From: Gonocerus acuteangulatus
Lineage: Eukaryota > Arthropoda > Insecta > Hemiptera > Coreidae
NCBI GenBank assembly: GCA_946811695.1
Contig: OX328123.1
Span: 150,857,577-150,921,576, forward strand
Reading direction: 5' to 3'
DNA length: 64,000 nt
Positions 1 through 12,310 of this stretch are shown here, one piece after another. Position 1 is the stretch's first letter; every line of letters begins with the position of its first letter. Below the pieces are notes generated by a model. It ran no database searches, had not been told where the DNA came from, and saw nothing but the letters and a program-made list of their open reading frames with translations. A program made the translations under genes and the position numbers.

Positions 1-7
1 AACTCAA

Positions 8-10
<3 letters not shown>

Positions 11-57
<47 letters not shown>
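11..57. repeat. (TA)n microsatellite
   Basis: Uninterrupted TA dinucleotide run at the window edge. It is one of more than twenty such tracts in the window. Confidence 0.95.
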
Positions 58-66
<9 letters not shown>

Positions 67-760
67 ACCTGGCTAGAATTACATAATATGGCTGGAATTA
101 GAAAAAATTGCTTGCGTTAGGCAAGGTGGGTAGAATTACACAAGATGGCAGGTATTAGGCAAGCTGGCTAGGGTTATGCAAAAAGACTAGAATAAGACAA
201 GATGGATCGGATTAGGCAAGCTGGCTATAATTAGATAAGATAGCCCTGGACTAGACAATATGGCTCGGATTAGGCAACCTGGTTAGGATTATACAAGAAG
301 ACTAGAATAAGACAAGATGGATCGGATTAGGCAAGCTGGCTAGGATTATACAAGAAGACTAGAATAAGACAAGATGCCTCGGATTAGGCAAGCTGGCTAG
401 GATTATACAATTAGACTAGAATAATAAAAGATGACCGGATTAGGCAAGCTGGCTAAGATTGGGCAAGTTGGCAAGGATTAGGCAATTCGGCTATGATTAG
501 ACAAGCGTGCGCTCATGAGGCAAGCTGACTAGGATTACACAAGAAGACTAGAATAAGACAAGATGCCTCGGATTAGGCAAGCTGACTAGGATTATGCAAG
601 AAGACTAGAATAAGACAAGATGGATCGGATTAGGCAAGCTGGCTAAGATAAGGCAAGCTGGCAAGGATTAGGCAATTCGGCCATGATTAGACAAGCGTGC
701 GCTCATGAGGCAAGCTGGCCAGGATTAGGGAAGCTAGCTGAGATAAGGTACGTGTTTACT
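67..760. repeat. Degenerate minisatellite, ~18-19 bp core
   Basis: The core reads roughly GATTAGGCAAGCTGGCTA and recurs dozens of times with substitutions. A higher-order unit of about 56 bp is also visible, alternating the core with a segment like AGAAGACTAGAATAAGACAA. A 63-codon open frame at 683-874 falls in and just after this repeat and is not evidence of a gene. Confidence 0.8.
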
Positions 761-1261
761 ATTCCTGTGTATAAACCTTCTTCTAGACTTGAGATATGGC
801 ACGAGCGTTTTCCTGAGGAGAAGCTTTGTGTACAAAATTGCGGTAAAATAGAACATAGAGATGCAAAAATGTGATATCATTCCTGTAAATGCAATACTTT
901 CGGAACTCTCCGGTTTTTATACAAATTTTACGACAGGCTTACTTAATTAAATTTCGTACTTAATCATGATGCACGGTTATTATGGAAGATTCGTTGAAGG
1001 TAATTATCCCCCCCCCCTTACCATCCTGCAAAGTATTTAAACTCAGATTTACTAGTCTAATTTTAAAGGGGGATGAACAGAGGGTGAAAATAATCTTCCG
1101 GATCCCCTGCTGGGTGATTCAACTTGCTTCCGCAGTAAATCGTCCTAATATTTACTTACTATGAGCCTCTTATTTATATGCTTAATGGAGCCGGGGTTTA
1201 TGAAACTTTATACCTGTTTCTACCGGACGGTGAACATTATCACTGAACAATTCTACACTGG
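761..1261. other. No gene seen; poly-C tract
   Basis: Unique-looking AT-rich sequence with a short C run near 1010. Nothing recognised. Confidence 0.5.
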
Positions 1262-1936
1262 ACATATCGTCCCTACCATGTCAAACTATCGAATATGAAA
1301 ATCCGAGCAAACTAGCGAACGAACATATTCGTTACATTGACGAAGTTATATATTGAAAAATGTTCTTATTCCATACTTTATTCAAGGGGTAATACTACCT
1401 TGAACGATCGAAATCAAAAACCTCATCGAACATTACAGTTAAATTGACTTCTGACAGGATTTCGAACCAGATCCCCCATCCTCCAGGCGCGGACGAACAC
1501 CACTTCGCACCAATGAAATTTTTAGGAAAAGGCTCATTTTTGGCGCCATTAACTTAAGGAGCGGAGATAGCTCTCCGTCTTGTCGACTTCCGCTCTGAAA
1601 GCGGTTTTTAAGAACACAACAATTTACCTATACTGTTTTACTCGAAAATTGATTTTAATGCTAAAGTCAATTTAAGGGGTATTAATACAAAAACAATACA
1701 TTTTTTTTAACAATAAAATTAATATTTTACGTTTTATATGGGATATTAAAATATCGACAAAATATAAGTTTCAATTCTTTAAAAAAAATAATGGCGGCGC
1801 TGTGTCTGACGAACGGGAACCCTCTTTCTTCAAGGGCGGTAGTCTGCAGACGGCAATTTGTAGTCTTGAGCGAAAAACTAAAACTATTTCGAATGAAGAA
1901 GGTTAAATCTAGTAAAGTATGTACGAGTTTTAAGAA

Positions 1937-1967
<31 letters not shown>

Positions 1968-2562
1968 TTAAAATGGTGAACAATTATTAATTTTCTATTA
2001 AAAAATCGAGAAAATCCTACATACTTTACTAGAAAATATCATTGGGAAGCTGCAGTTAAAATTTGAAGTTGATCGGGCAAAAATTGAAGACGCCAGAGTA
2101 TCGCCCGATTTGAAAAACACAGCTTTGAGAAAACAACTTTATAGTTTAATGTTTTGAATTGTTCATTTCTTTTATATTTAATTTTTTTTTCAAACTTTCT
2201 TGTAATAAAGATAAAAAATTGGGTTTTAGTTTTAAAATGTATTGAAGGAGCACCAAACAAAAAAAAAAAAAAACTTAACAATTAAAAAGGGACCAATCGA
2301 CGCTCGCTCAAAAAATTATCTTCGCGTTTACTCGGCATCGGCTCTTCTTTCGGCAAATCGTATTTTTTTCCCACCTAAAAAAATTTTCTTCGCATAAATA
2401 CTCTTTGATATAATTTTTAAATTGGTTAAGGAAGAATTTTAGCTCATAAAAAGGGTTTAAAGTTGTGACTATTTGAATCGTCCACAATGCATGATTAAAG
2501 TATCGAATCTGATAAACGAGATTTTGCATATTCGATAGTTTGACATGGTAGGGACGATATGT
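1262..2562. mobile_element. TIR element, 36-bp perfect terminal inverted repeats
   Basis: Bases 1262-1297 are the exact reverse complement of 2527-2562; the terminus reads ACATATCGTCCCTACC. The 1.3 kb between them has no transposase-like frame, so this looks like a non-autonomous DNA element or another inverted-repeat element. I see no clear TSD. Near 1456-1510 on the minus strand is a short stretch with a tRNA B-box-like GGTTCGAAATCC, possibly an old SINE fragment. Confidence 0.65.
1908..2033. repeat. Short palindrome with (TA)n between its arms
   Basis: The 16-bp arms 1908-1923 (TCTAGTAAAGTATGTA) and 2018-2033 are perfect reverse complements. Between them lies a TA run at about 1938-1965. 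The palindrome is internal to the 1262-2562 element. Confidence 0.75.
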
Positions 2563-2575
2563 AAGATTTCAGTAA

Positions 2576-3982
2576 GGCCTCGGCTATGATAAGAGCGATG
2601 AACAATGGGCGACAGAGCGTTTAGCAGAAGAGGGGCACTGGGTACGATACAGAGCGTCTGGACGTTAATTTCCTTCAGTCTCCATCATAGCATAGGCCAA
2701 TATACGTCGTTTAATTAAAATATTAATTAAAAAAATCAATATTTTAAATGTTTAGTTAATAAAAATACCTTACCTTGCCCGTTTAATTCGTTTCCAACGT
2801 CTTCTCGTAGTTTCTTGGTTATGATTGTATTTTTAAAATCACTGTGGCTGTCACATTCCATACTTTGTACTCCCGAAATTAAAAGCTCACATTCACTATC
2901 ATCCAATTTACTCTTTCATTAGTATTCATATTTAAAAATTATTTATAAGAAAGGTAGCAAGAAGGTTATAAGCATTAAACATTAAAATCATAAGGTTATA
3001 AACATTAAAATGTTATAAACATTGGATGGTTATAAAAAAGAAGGGAAAAATACCATAAATGTGAATTGACGAAGTTATTCTAAATATTCATATATTTATT
3101 TATTTTTAAATTCATCGAAATCGGTTAAGATTTAGAGACCATTTTTGTAGCGCGCAAAATATAATATCTGGGGTGAGCAACGAGAAAAATTATAATGTCC
3201 CAAGCGATGAGCGACAGGCTGGAACCTGCAAGTGTCGCCACATTGTCGCTCATGTCTATTGTAGCCAGTCCTCCCTCATTCCTACTGCACTCCAGCTTAA
3301 CATTAATGTGAGCGACAGGCTGGAACCTGCAAGTGTCGCCACATTGTCGCTCATGCCTATTGTAGCCAGTCCTCCCTCATTCCTACTGCACTCCAGCTTA
3401 ACATTAATGTGAGCGGCAGGCTGGAACCTGCAAGTGTCGCCACATTGTCGCTCATGCCTATTGTAGCCAGTCCTCCCTCATTCCTACTGCACTCCAGCTT
3501 AACATTAATGTGAACGACAGGCTGGAACCGGCAAGTGTCGTCACATTGTCGCTCATGCCTATTGTAGACAGTCCTCCCTCATTCCTACTGCACTCCAGCT
3601 TAACATTAATGTGAGCGACAGGCTGGAACCTGCAAGTGTCGCCACATTGTCGCTCATGCCTATTGTAGCCAGTCCTCCCTCATTCCTACTGCACTCCAGC
3701 TTAACATTAATGTGAGCGACAGGCTGGAACCGGCAAGTGTCGCCACATTGTCGCTCATGCCTATTGTAGCCAGTCCTCCCTCATTCCTACTGCACTCCAG
3801 CTTAACATTAATGTGAGCGACAGGCTGGAACCGGCAAGTGTCGCCACATTGTCGCTCATGCCTATTTTAGCCAGTCCTCCCTCATTCCTACTGCACTCCA
3901 GCTTAACATTAATGTGAGCCACGTTGCTCTGAAGCTTTTCGCTTATCGCTCATCGCTCTTCGCTCGTATCTTACCCGAGGCC
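2576..3982. mobile_element. PIF/Harbinger-like non-autonomous TIR element
   Basis: The ends are imperfect inverted repeats. The left end starts GGCCTCGGCTATGATAAGAG, and the reverse complement of the right end starts GGCCTCGGGTAAGATACGAG. A direct TAA flanks both sides (2573-2575 and 3983-3985). A 3-bp TWA duplication with GG-starting termini is typical of PIF/Harbinger, but the superfamily is inferred from termini alone because no transposase is present. The interior carries a 7-copy tandem array. Positions 2880-3060 resemble, in reverse orientation, the interior of the TIR element at 40341-41068. Confidence 0.6.
3211..3917. repeat. Tandem array, 7 x 101 bp
   Basis: The unit starts GCGACAGGCTGGAAC; starts are at 3211, 3312, 3413, 3514, 3615, 3716 and 3817. 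Copies differ by only a few substitutions. Each unit contains both GCGAC and GTCGC, like the GAGCG-rich ends of the surrounding TIR element. Because 101 is not a multiple of three, the array cannot encode a constant peptide repeat. Confidence 0.95.
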
Positions 3983-3985
3983 TAA

Positions 3986-5334
3986 CTCCCAAGTATATAA
4001 AATGGATGTTTCCATTGATGATCGCTTCTAGTGATGTATTACCGAACCCGCTGCTTAGCACATCGGCGGATATTGGTTATTCATTAAATTAGACATGATA
4101 ATGTCATAAGAATAAGGAGGCTTGAAATATTTCAGTTAGCACAGATAACGTGTTATTAAAATTATTATTATTATTTATTGTTGGTGCTAAGCGTCTTTGG
4201 CGAAAAGTATCTTTTTCCTCAGTGTGAGTTCGTGCAGACGCAGCACTTAAAAAAAAGCATCAAAGTGAGGAAGTGAACTCAGTTGATTGAAGATGTTTCT
4301 AGTTATCTATGAAAATATAAAGATAAATAAATATAAAATACAGTTAAAAACAATTATATAAAACAAAAAATCTAATAAGTACCTAGAGAATTGTAATAAG
4401 AATTAAATAAATTGTTGCGTGGCGCTGTGAGATTATTGAATGAAGAAGTGAACAGTATCTTTTATATCAATAAACATAAGTAAGTAAAAGGAAATAATGT
4501 TTTTACTTACCTCTGATTTTCCTTTAGAAACGCAGCTGCCGACGTTACTTGGTTCCAAGGTCATGCTATCTCTCTGAAAAACGAAATAAATAAATCGTTA
4601 ATGCAAATACTTATAAACTTGGAATGTTCATTATCTTGAATACAGACTAAAAAGATACTAAAAAATATATATTGAATCTAGCAGACCTCATGGCAGGGCC
4701 TAACAAAGCTGCCTAAAAAACACGATTTAGCTATGTCTTCAGTTAAGATTCAGCCGCTTTGTTTCCGATAAAAATTGCCTTAGGAAAATCGTTTATTATA
4801 ACTATTAAATTTTTAATGTTTACGATTTGGTGATGTAACCACAACTTTTTGTGTATGTGTCAAATAGTATGCTTATTTTTTACATTAAACAAAAACAGAA
4901 TATGTAGCAGACGTTTATCGGATGAATGAACGATTTATCGTCTTCACTAAATGAATGTTGTTATCTTTACTTTTTTTTAATATTCTAGTATAAATGTTTA
5001 TGTATTTAGTATTTAATACGTTTATCAATGTAATTGCCACCATTGTACCGTAATCTGGTCAAATTTTATGATATTTAACATTTGTACGGAATCTACTGTC
5101 TTCCAGATTATACCTTATACTGTAGTGTGTATTGGAATATATATATATAGGTTTGTCCTGTCTTGATACGATTTTTAAGTAAGAGATTGGTGTATGGCCA
5201 ATCCTAGGACGGCATGAAATCACTCTCTCCCGTCTATTTGGCCCTTTACAGGATGAGCGTTTTTGTAAATTTGTGTATTTGTTTCCTTAAGATAAAAAAA
5301 TAATAAGGTTATCCAGAATTCCTATACAATGGAT
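3986..5334. other. No gene seen
   Basis: AT-rich sequence with a short (TA) run near 5140. Nothing recognised on either strand. Confidence 0.5.
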
Positions 5335-5500
5335 CTATTAAATACCTGGAGGCCCGGTGCTAATTCTAAGGCGTGTGCACTTCGTGCTTAAGGTCGTGGG
5401 TACGATTCCCACAAGGGCCCATGTTTTTTTTTTTTTTTAATGAGAAGCAATTAGCCGTATCCTTCCTAAAAAAGGGTGATGGCCTTCACTAAATCTTTGT
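5335..5500 (+). mobile_element. tRNA-derived SINE (Leu/Ser-like head), copy 1
   Basis: The head has a tRNA-like A-box region (GGCCCGGTGCTAATTCTAAG) and a B-box GGTACGATTCCC near 5397-5408. A T run follows, then a tail (TCCTTCCTAAAAAAGGGTG) shared with the copies at 42868 and 46090. The shared tail and poor cloverleaf argue for a SINE rather than a working tRNA gene. Confidence 0.65.
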
Positions 5501-6397
5501 CACGTATAGGTAGACGTTCATATTCAAGTAAATAATAAGTATTATATAAATAATTACTAAATGATGGAAAGGGGGTTATGTTGCTACATTTTATTTTTTG
5601 AGTTTTAACATAAATACAATACTCTCTCAAAGATAGTTCAAATATGGTTTTTATTTGGGATTTGTTCATGTAATACGCAGGATTATTCTGGATATGCTTT
5701 ATTGTTATCCCCTCACAGGGATTTAGACTTGTCTTTGGTGGTAGAATTCTATAGATTTTCTCGTCTTTATTCCAAGAGATGCCAACTCATCATTCGTCTC
5801 TTTTTTGTCCTATAGTCTAAGCACATTATTCAAATTTTTCCTCATAACAGATGACTTTTCAAAGGCCATTAAACCAAGGCAATGTCTTCTTTTACATGTT
5901 TTGACCTATGGCAATACTCTTCAATCAAATAAAGCTAATAGAAAGAGGAATATTATGACAATGTAAAGAATATGCGGGCAAAGGGCAGCATCCCTTTTCG
6001 GACGACACATGGGGGGGGGGGGGGGGGGTCGTTAACAAGGGTTTGCCCGCCAAACATGCCTGCGACATCTCAGACCCGGGCCCGGGACCAGATCACGGGC
6101 CCCCACTTCTTAGAGCCAGACTGAAAATTCGACATCTTTTCTATAGGACTTTGGACATTTTAAAATTATTTTCATTTTGAGTTTTGAACGAAATGAGAAT
6201 AAAAGCCGACAATCGGTGCAGCAAAGGTCACTTTCGGTACTTGTAGTTTTACTACGACTCCTAATAAAATATTCTATTCTGGGACTGCACTTGTTTTGTC
6301 GCTTATGTACATTAAAAAAAATATAGATTCCATTCCAAAAAATGTAGGCTACGCCCGTCTATATTTTTAAACCCCATTGTTTTTACAAGCTCATAAC
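5501..6397. other. No gene seen; poly-G run
   Basis: Contains an ~18-base G run near 6011 and a GC-rich patch at 6060-6110 with GGGCCCGGG palindromes. The patch partly resembles 6410-6660 (shared CCCGCCAAA and GGGCCCGGG). Confidence 0.5.
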
Positions 6398-6646
6398 CTA
6401 TACATTTTTTCCAATTAGAGAGGCTCGGCCCGGGCCCCCGAGGCGCCCGGGCCCGGGACAACTGTACCCGGCAGTCCCCCCCATGTGGCGGCCCTCGCCG
6501 TATTTGTATTCGACTGCAGACAGCAGTTTAGTGTCAGGAACACAGGATCTGTAGCGGCTCTTGGTATCCATGTTGTGAATCCATAATTCCTCACGGAGGC
6601 CTCCGGTCACGTGGTAGAAGGGTTCTTGGAATGGTTTTCCCGCCAA
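6398..6646 (-). other. Unidentified 82-codon open frame in a GC-rich patch
   Basis: An ATG-started frame of 82 codons with mixed, protein-like composition in its first ~55 residues and a Gly/Pro-rich end over the GGGCCCGGG palindromes. The frame also stays open upstream of the ATG for a few codons. I recognise no family. It may be a relic exon, a transposon fragment or chance, because the higher GC content here makes stops rarer. No splice sites or partner exons could be argued. Confidence 0.2.
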
Positions 6647-7456
6647 AACTGCCTCTTCCCCGCCCTTATTACCTGTAGCGGCAATTAAGTAGAGGCCGGA
6701 TTAAAATGCATGAGCCTGCGGAACCACAATCGATGTAGACCCTCCCGCTTGAGAGCGTGTCCAAAGTCAAACGGACAATCTGCTTAGAGTATCTACTTTA
6801 TGCCTAACACCCTCTACTCTAGACCAACCCTTTACTCTACCCAGCGGCTTCTTACATATTAATAGCCTACAAAACTGGAACACTTCATTTAGGAATCTAT
6901 TGGACGCGAGCAAAAGGAATTTAAATGCATGGTGGTTTTAGATCGTCAAAGAGAGAGAGGCTGAGACTTCTCACTTCCTCACTAGCACAATCTCTGAAAC
7001 ACACGAACAAACATTATACGCCTACTTGGTGTAATAAACCAAGAACACGAGATAAAAATAAATAAATAAAAAACAAAAACAAATAGCAGCAACTGCGTCA
7101 TCCTAGCTCCTTTGCGTCCTTATCCCTTGTATCATTAGCAAATCTTAGAATAGAAACAATAATGTTTTGTCTTAATCTTTCGTGAAAATGTAAAATTGTA
7201 AAATAAAACCTCAAAGTGAATTATTAGTTTTATTATGTCGCAGAAAAAATATATAAACACTTCCAAGCCAAGTTGAACCTTTTCCATTTCAATTCCAATC
7301 TTCCCCTATTTAAGTTCAATCTTTTCAATCATAATTCAACTTTTTTCCATTTAAACTTTTCAAAAACATCAATGAGAAAAGGTGACTTTAAAATGGATTA
7401 GGTCAAATTTGACAAGGGAATGCTATAAATAATACTAGAATGATTTTGCCAGTAAA
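6647..7456. other. No gene seen
   Basis: Mixed-composition sequence. Near 7080-7140 is a fragment like the AGTCC-GCAGGAACTGC termini described for family S at 55744. Confidence 0.45.
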
Positions 7457-7640
7457 GCCAACGTCCCGGTTGAATGCACCGGTTTCCGTTGGTCACCGAA
7501 GTTAAGCAACGTCAGGCGTTGCTAGTACCTGAATGGATGCCCGACCATGAGCTGTGGGTGGTATTGTAAAACGGTTGCTACCTGTAGATAGCCCGGCATT
7601 AATATCCCAAGTGTTGATACGTCGTTAAACAGAAAAAATA
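7457..7640 (+). mobile_element. 5S rRNA-derived SINE, copy A
   Basis: The first ~110 bp follow animal 5S rRNA: GCCAACG start, CACCGGT, the internal promoter region TCACCGAAGTTAAGCAACGT, then GTTGCTAGTACCTGAATGG and GAGCTGTGGG. The 5S part continues into a common tail (TAGATAGCCCGGC...GTTGATACGTCGTTAAAC) also present at 42052, 46602, 27066 and 22360. The fused tail marks a SINE, not a 5S gene. Confidence 0.85.
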
Positions 7641-8131
7641 ATGTTGCCACTCAATTTAAGATTCCTAAATTTAGGTATATTTAACTCCCACGCTATACTG
7701 TATTGGTGATTTGCCTTCAGCTGGGCTGTTATATATTTCGTATGTCTGCAAAATATGCATATAGTTTTTTTGAATTTGCTTCATTCGACCGTATCCATTT
7801 TTTGGATACACAAGATTATCACCCGCACTACCAAATCGTCAGTAAGTCCCAATTTGCAATTTTGCTTCGTTTGGTAAGTAAATTATTAATTAATGTGTTT
7901 ATTTGAAATCTGTACAAATCATTATAAGTACAATAATCAAGTTAGTAGATACAGATCTATGCTATGTATAAATTGAACAAAACGGTAAAAGTAAAATAAA
8001 ATACATACAAAATTTGGAAGAAGCCAAACATTGTTGGCACTTCCGGGACTGTCTAAATAAATATTGGTAAGTAAATACATTTGTATACTTATCCTTAAAT
8101 ATTTTCCAATATTTTTCAGGCGAAAGGTCAA
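7641..8131. other. No gene seen
   Basis: AT-rich. Overlapping short open frames on both strands here have no recognisable content. Confidence 0.5.
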
Positions 8132-9186
8132 AAAAGTCCGTCACGCAGGAGCTGCATAACTAAGCACTTTCCTCAGAATTTGGGTAGTGTAGACTGCTTT
8201 CCAGAACAATTTGCTTAAAATATCCTACATAAATAAAATAAAAACATGAATAGTTCTCTTTTAATTTTGTAATGAGTAACTGATAAATTATTAATTTTCT
8301 TCCAGAGTTTTTTGTTTACACATGATACCTACTACACTACGTAATAAATACAAAAAACCTCATATTATCGTATTTTGATCTAACGCAGGAACCGGATACA
8401 GTCCCTCTAGCGCTCCTTGCGGCGCCTTTGTGGACCTATGTCTGGCTGGATTTTCTATTGAAATATATTACAAAGTAAACCCCCCCTTTCCGATTGACCG
8501 ATTCAGCTCATTTTTATAACACTTCTTTCTCATGAGTTACCCACGACGTATATCGCGTTTCGTTACAATACAGCAGAAATTACGACCAGTATGAGTATAT
8601 TAGGAATTTGGGTCCGGAGTAAACCCCCCCCCCCCTCCTAATGAACCGATTTAGTTTATTTTTACAACACATATTTACCTGTAGATTACCACTACGAATA
8701 CCGAGTTTCGTCGAAATATACCAAAAATCAGGGTTGGTAGTGGCGAATTGGTATTGTGGGTCTGGAGTAAACCCCCTCCCCCCTCCTAATGAACCGATTT
8801 AGTTTATTTTTACAACACATATTTACCTGTAGATTACCACTATGAATACCGAGTTTCGTCGAAATATACCTAAAATCACGGCTGGTAGTGGCGAATTGGT
8901 ATTGTCGGTCCCGAGTAAACCCCCCCCTCCTTATGAACCGATTTAGTTTATTTTTATATGTAACTTTTCTCTCTATATTACCACTACGAATACCAAGTTT
9001 CGTTGAAATATAACAAATATTACTGCTGAAATGGTCAAATTAGTGTTTTGGGTTCGGGGTAAACCCCCCCTTCCGGTGGACCGATTTTGGTGGTTAACGA
9101 ACTCGTTCAATCGTTTGCTAATTGAATGCTATATACCAAGTTTCGTGGCGAAAAAACAAAAACTCAGGCCGCTATCGTGTTAACAG

Positions 9187-9221
<35 letters not shown>
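8132..9221 (+). mobile_element. Family K interspersed repeat, copy 1
   Basis: Begins AAAAGTCCGTCACGCAGGAG and ends GTTAACAGACACACATATA running into (TA)n. The interior has four or five diverged ~150-bp modules, each with a C run, a segment like GAACCGATTTAGTTTATTTT and one like CCGAGTTTCGTCGAAATATA. Near-full copies are at 48803-50058 (minus) and 60530-61570 (plus), with an interrupted copy at 52631-54190 (minus). No coding capacity is visible. Both ends carry an AGCACTTTCCTC-like block in inverted orientation, best seen by comparing copies 2 and 3, so a TIR element is possible. Confidence 0.8.
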
Positions 9222-9284
9222 TGTATTAAGGCGAACCTTCCCGTACAATGGTCCAAAGTGAGGTTACTACTAAATATAGCGTTT

Positions 9285-9577
9285 ATCAGCTGTGTAAAAT
9301 CGACTGATTCCAAGAAACGAAAATCGATTATCCCGAAAGAGATTAGTCCATTATAATAAAACTTTTTTTTTAGGTTCTGTCACCTGAGAAAAAATAATTA
9401 AATTTTGTATAGCAAATTAAATTAATTAATTAAAGTTATTTTTTAATTTGCTAAGCAGAATTTAATTAATTTTTATCCGGAGACAAAATCTAAAAATATT
9501 ATTTTATTATAATGGAATAATCTTTTTCTGGATGATCGATTTTGTTTCTTGGACTCTATCGATTTTACACAGCTGAT
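9285..9577. mobile_element. Fold-back MITE, ~293 bp
   Basis: The two halves are near reverse complements: ATCAGCTGTGTAAAATCGA at 9285 pairs with its complement ending at 9577. The shared blocks around CATTATAATAAAA are close to the centre. The whole element could fold into one long hairpin. No coding frame. Confidence 0.75.
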
Positions 9578-11239
9578 TTTTTTTTTAGCTTAGTGAGTTT
9601 TTTAGCTACTGAAGAGGCACCTAAGGTTTGAAATAAGTACAGCAAAAATAAAATGAATTGACTTTGTTAATTCTCTTTTGTTGATCTTCCGCCTGTAAAA
9701 TATTGGATTAAAGAAAATTGGGTCACTTTAAAATATAAATTATTTTCTGTTATGAGGCTCACGTCATTGCGGTTACAATCAGACTAGACATGAAAAATAA
9801 GGCAGTAATGAAAAAAAAAAATGTGCTAAAAGAATTTTTCTGAGAGGAATTTAAAATGTTATTTTCTCCTTGTACCTAATTGAGGCACTCGGAGAAACCG
9901 CAAAGACGAGTTGAATTTAAAGCGAGCTGATTTTGTATTCAGGTTATGAATTGGCAAAAGAACCTAGATGTAATATTGAGGGAAGGAATGAGCTGATTAG
10001 GTCTGAATGACGAGTGATTTCCCATAGGCTTCCTATATTTCTAGAATATGTATATATATCTTCTCAGGTCTCCTGCTATTCGGGTCTTTTCGGCAATTGG
10101 ATTCCACCTGAGCTTTATTAAGCAGAGGTATTTATCCCCCGAATACTGCCGTGTATATCGTATGTTCAAGAGTGGTATTTCATCGGTTTTCCACCCGTCC
10201 TTCCGGAAATACCTTTAGGCCCTTCAATATCGGAAAGGATTATTATTTCCAAGCACCTTACTTTAATCAACTCGCTCCTCTCATTCCTCATGAATGGAGT
10301 TTTATTCATTAGTGATAATAAAATACTGATAAAAATAATACTTCATCAGTACAAAAGGTTGTCTTGAAATAATTCTGATAAATACTAGGGTATTTTTTAT
10401 TATTTAATGAAGTTCATACAGCTTAGGATTTCAAGGAACGAAAGTATTTTTTTTTTTTGTTTGAAGGTAGATAGCTCACTTAGGTCATTCATAATTTGTT
10501 TTTTTGAATATTAAACTCTGTAAATGAACCTTTTCTAATGTGAAGGGGTTATGGAAGGAATAGCTTAAGGAATGAAAATCAAACTTGATGGACGTTTATA
10601 TGACGATAATTGTGGGGGATGGAAGGAGGGTACGTGAACATTTTAAATATTTTAGTGTAAAATGGTGAGTTTTGAGCCCTCTGACACCTAATAAACGATG
10701 AAGAAAATTTTCGTTTTTCTAGAAATTTTTTTATTGGAAATGTTTTCGAATAATTTGTTATTTTTCTTTGATTTCCATAATTTATAAAATCTTTATGCTA
10801 CAATTTGTATTACAAAGAATAGAGTTATATATGTATTACTATATATACACACACACACACGCACTAAGCACTTCTCATCCTACTACACTAAGTACTTCCG
10901 GACTTCAGCCTAGGACTAGACCCCGGAGAAATTCGCTTATCGCCGGACACGATTGAAGGGACCGCCATTCCTAACGCTTTACACAACAGGCTGATTGTAT
11001 TAGATCTCCGAGCCACTGTCTCTGACACTAGGTAGAGCGATGACTGCGTTACTATCAGGCTGTACCGTATGAAATGTCAGTTTTGTTTACGATTTAATCC
11101 TTTCCCTTTTTTATTTCATTATTTAAAAACATCATTGTTATTCATATAGAATCAAAGCTCTTGTATTCCTATTATTTAATCAGAAACTTGCATACTGTGT
11201 TGCGATAACGATCCTCTGAGAAAAAATAAAGCTTAAATT
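9578..11239. other. No gene seen; short (AC)n
   Basis: AT-rich sequence with homopolymer T runs and an (AC)n at about 10848-10861. No recognisable coding frame. Confidence 0.5.
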
Positions 11240-11569
11240 ATGACTTCAACGGAAATCCGTATTATTTTTCGTTATGAATTTAAGCTCTGTCATAGCGCTG
11301 CTGAGGCGTGTATGAACATTAACACGACGTTCGGGGAGGGAACGGTGAATGAACGAACTGTTGGTTATCCAGGTTTCCTTGACAAAGAGGAGCGAGGAAG
11401 GCCAGAAACCAACCTTGACAAGGACCACCTGAAAGAAAGGTTTGAAGCTTGTCCCTCAAAAAGCACTAGGGAATATACCAAAGAACTTGGAGTAGGAGCC
11501 ACGACAGTTTCAAGACATTTGAAGGAAATCGGCAAGTCCAAAACTGGCATTTCATACGGTACAGCCTGA
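11240..11569 (+). pseudogene. mariner-type transposase relic (N-terminal DNA-binding part)
   Basis: A 109-residue frame that matches the first ~110 residues expected of a Tc1/mariner transposase. The first helix-turn-helix is seen in IRIIFRYEFKLCHSAAEA, then FGEGTVNERTV, an internal shortening in which the usual WF-KFR-GD linker is missing or altered, the conserved RGRPE, and the second HTH in TREYTKELGVGATTVSRHLK. The frame ends about two thirds of the way before the DDD catalytic domain, which is not recognisable downstream. In the intact family this protein binds element ends and performs cut-and-paste transposition at TA. This copy is dead. No flanking TIRs were found. Family identification is confident; sub-lineage is not. 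Confidence 0.85.
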
Positions 11570-11924
11570 TATAACGGTTTCTTTAGCTAATAAATATCCG
11601 CTCAGCAAATTCCTCAAATCATGATTGAAAAGAACCCAAATTTTATGTAAAATAGGTAAGCTTTTAAGGAATCCTAAAAAAAAAAAGGAATTATGTGTTA
11701 TTATATACATTTTTATTAGCGAATGTACGTCCGTAGGTGTGACAATTTTTGTTAGTTAAAAATAAGTCCGACTCGCGGGAACTCCAAAAGACAAGCCAAA
11801 GGCGCAAAAATATTTTTGGCACGAATTTCTCCTAAACGACTGTTTCGGATTGTGCTACTTAAGGAACTTGACCTCTTAAATTAGACAACATAGTTTTGTA
11901 CCAAATTTCATCATAATCGGATCA
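11570..11924. other. No gene seen; fragment of family S terminus
   Basis: Position ~11764 has AAGTCCGACTCGCGGGAACT, matching the left end of the repeats at 55744 and 62746. Otherwise nothing recognised. Confidence 0.4.
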
Positions 11925-12044
11925 ATTACACAATGCAGAAGTGCCTGCATAGATCACGAAAATAATAGTGGTTCATATTTGTGAACACACTCACACACAT
12001 ATATATATAATATATACATATATATATATATATATTTATATATT

Positions 12045-12124
<80 letters not shown>

Positions 12125-12191
12125 AGTGTGTTCACAAATATGAACCACTATTATTTTCGTGATCTATGCAGGCACTTCTGCATTGCGTAAT
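11925..12191. repeat. Long palindrome centred on (TA)n
   Basis: Arms of roughly 75 bp (11925-12003 and 12113-12191) are near-perfect reverse complements; the core words are GCAGAAGTGCCTGCATAGAT and GTGTGTGAGTGTGTTCACAA. The loop is an imperfect TA tract (11999-12116). The sequence flanking the right arm (CCTCATAAGCGGGTTCCTCC) recurs inverted at about 61918-61965, so this belongs to a dispersed repeat. Confidence 0.85.
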
Positions 12192-12310
12192 GGGGGACAA
12201 CCTCATAAGCGGGTTCCTCCCTATGGAAGGAGGGAAGAAACGCGTTAAAGTGCTACAGAAGATATGTATTATATATATATATTGTTTTAAGTTACTTCGC
12301 TGGGGTTGAA
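12192..12310. other. Fragment of a dispersed repeat
   Basis: Carries GCGGGTTCCTCCCTATGGA, which matches the reverse complement of 61918-61965. Ends in a short TA run at 12270-12282. Confidence 0.45.

Noticed and set aside
5344..5420. tRNA-Leu/Ser gene
   Set aside because: Poor acceptor and anticodon arms, and a tail shared with two other copies; a SINE is the better explanation.
7457..7570. Functional 5S rRNA gene
   Set aside because: Several changes in conserved bases and fusion to a dispersed tail; SINE.
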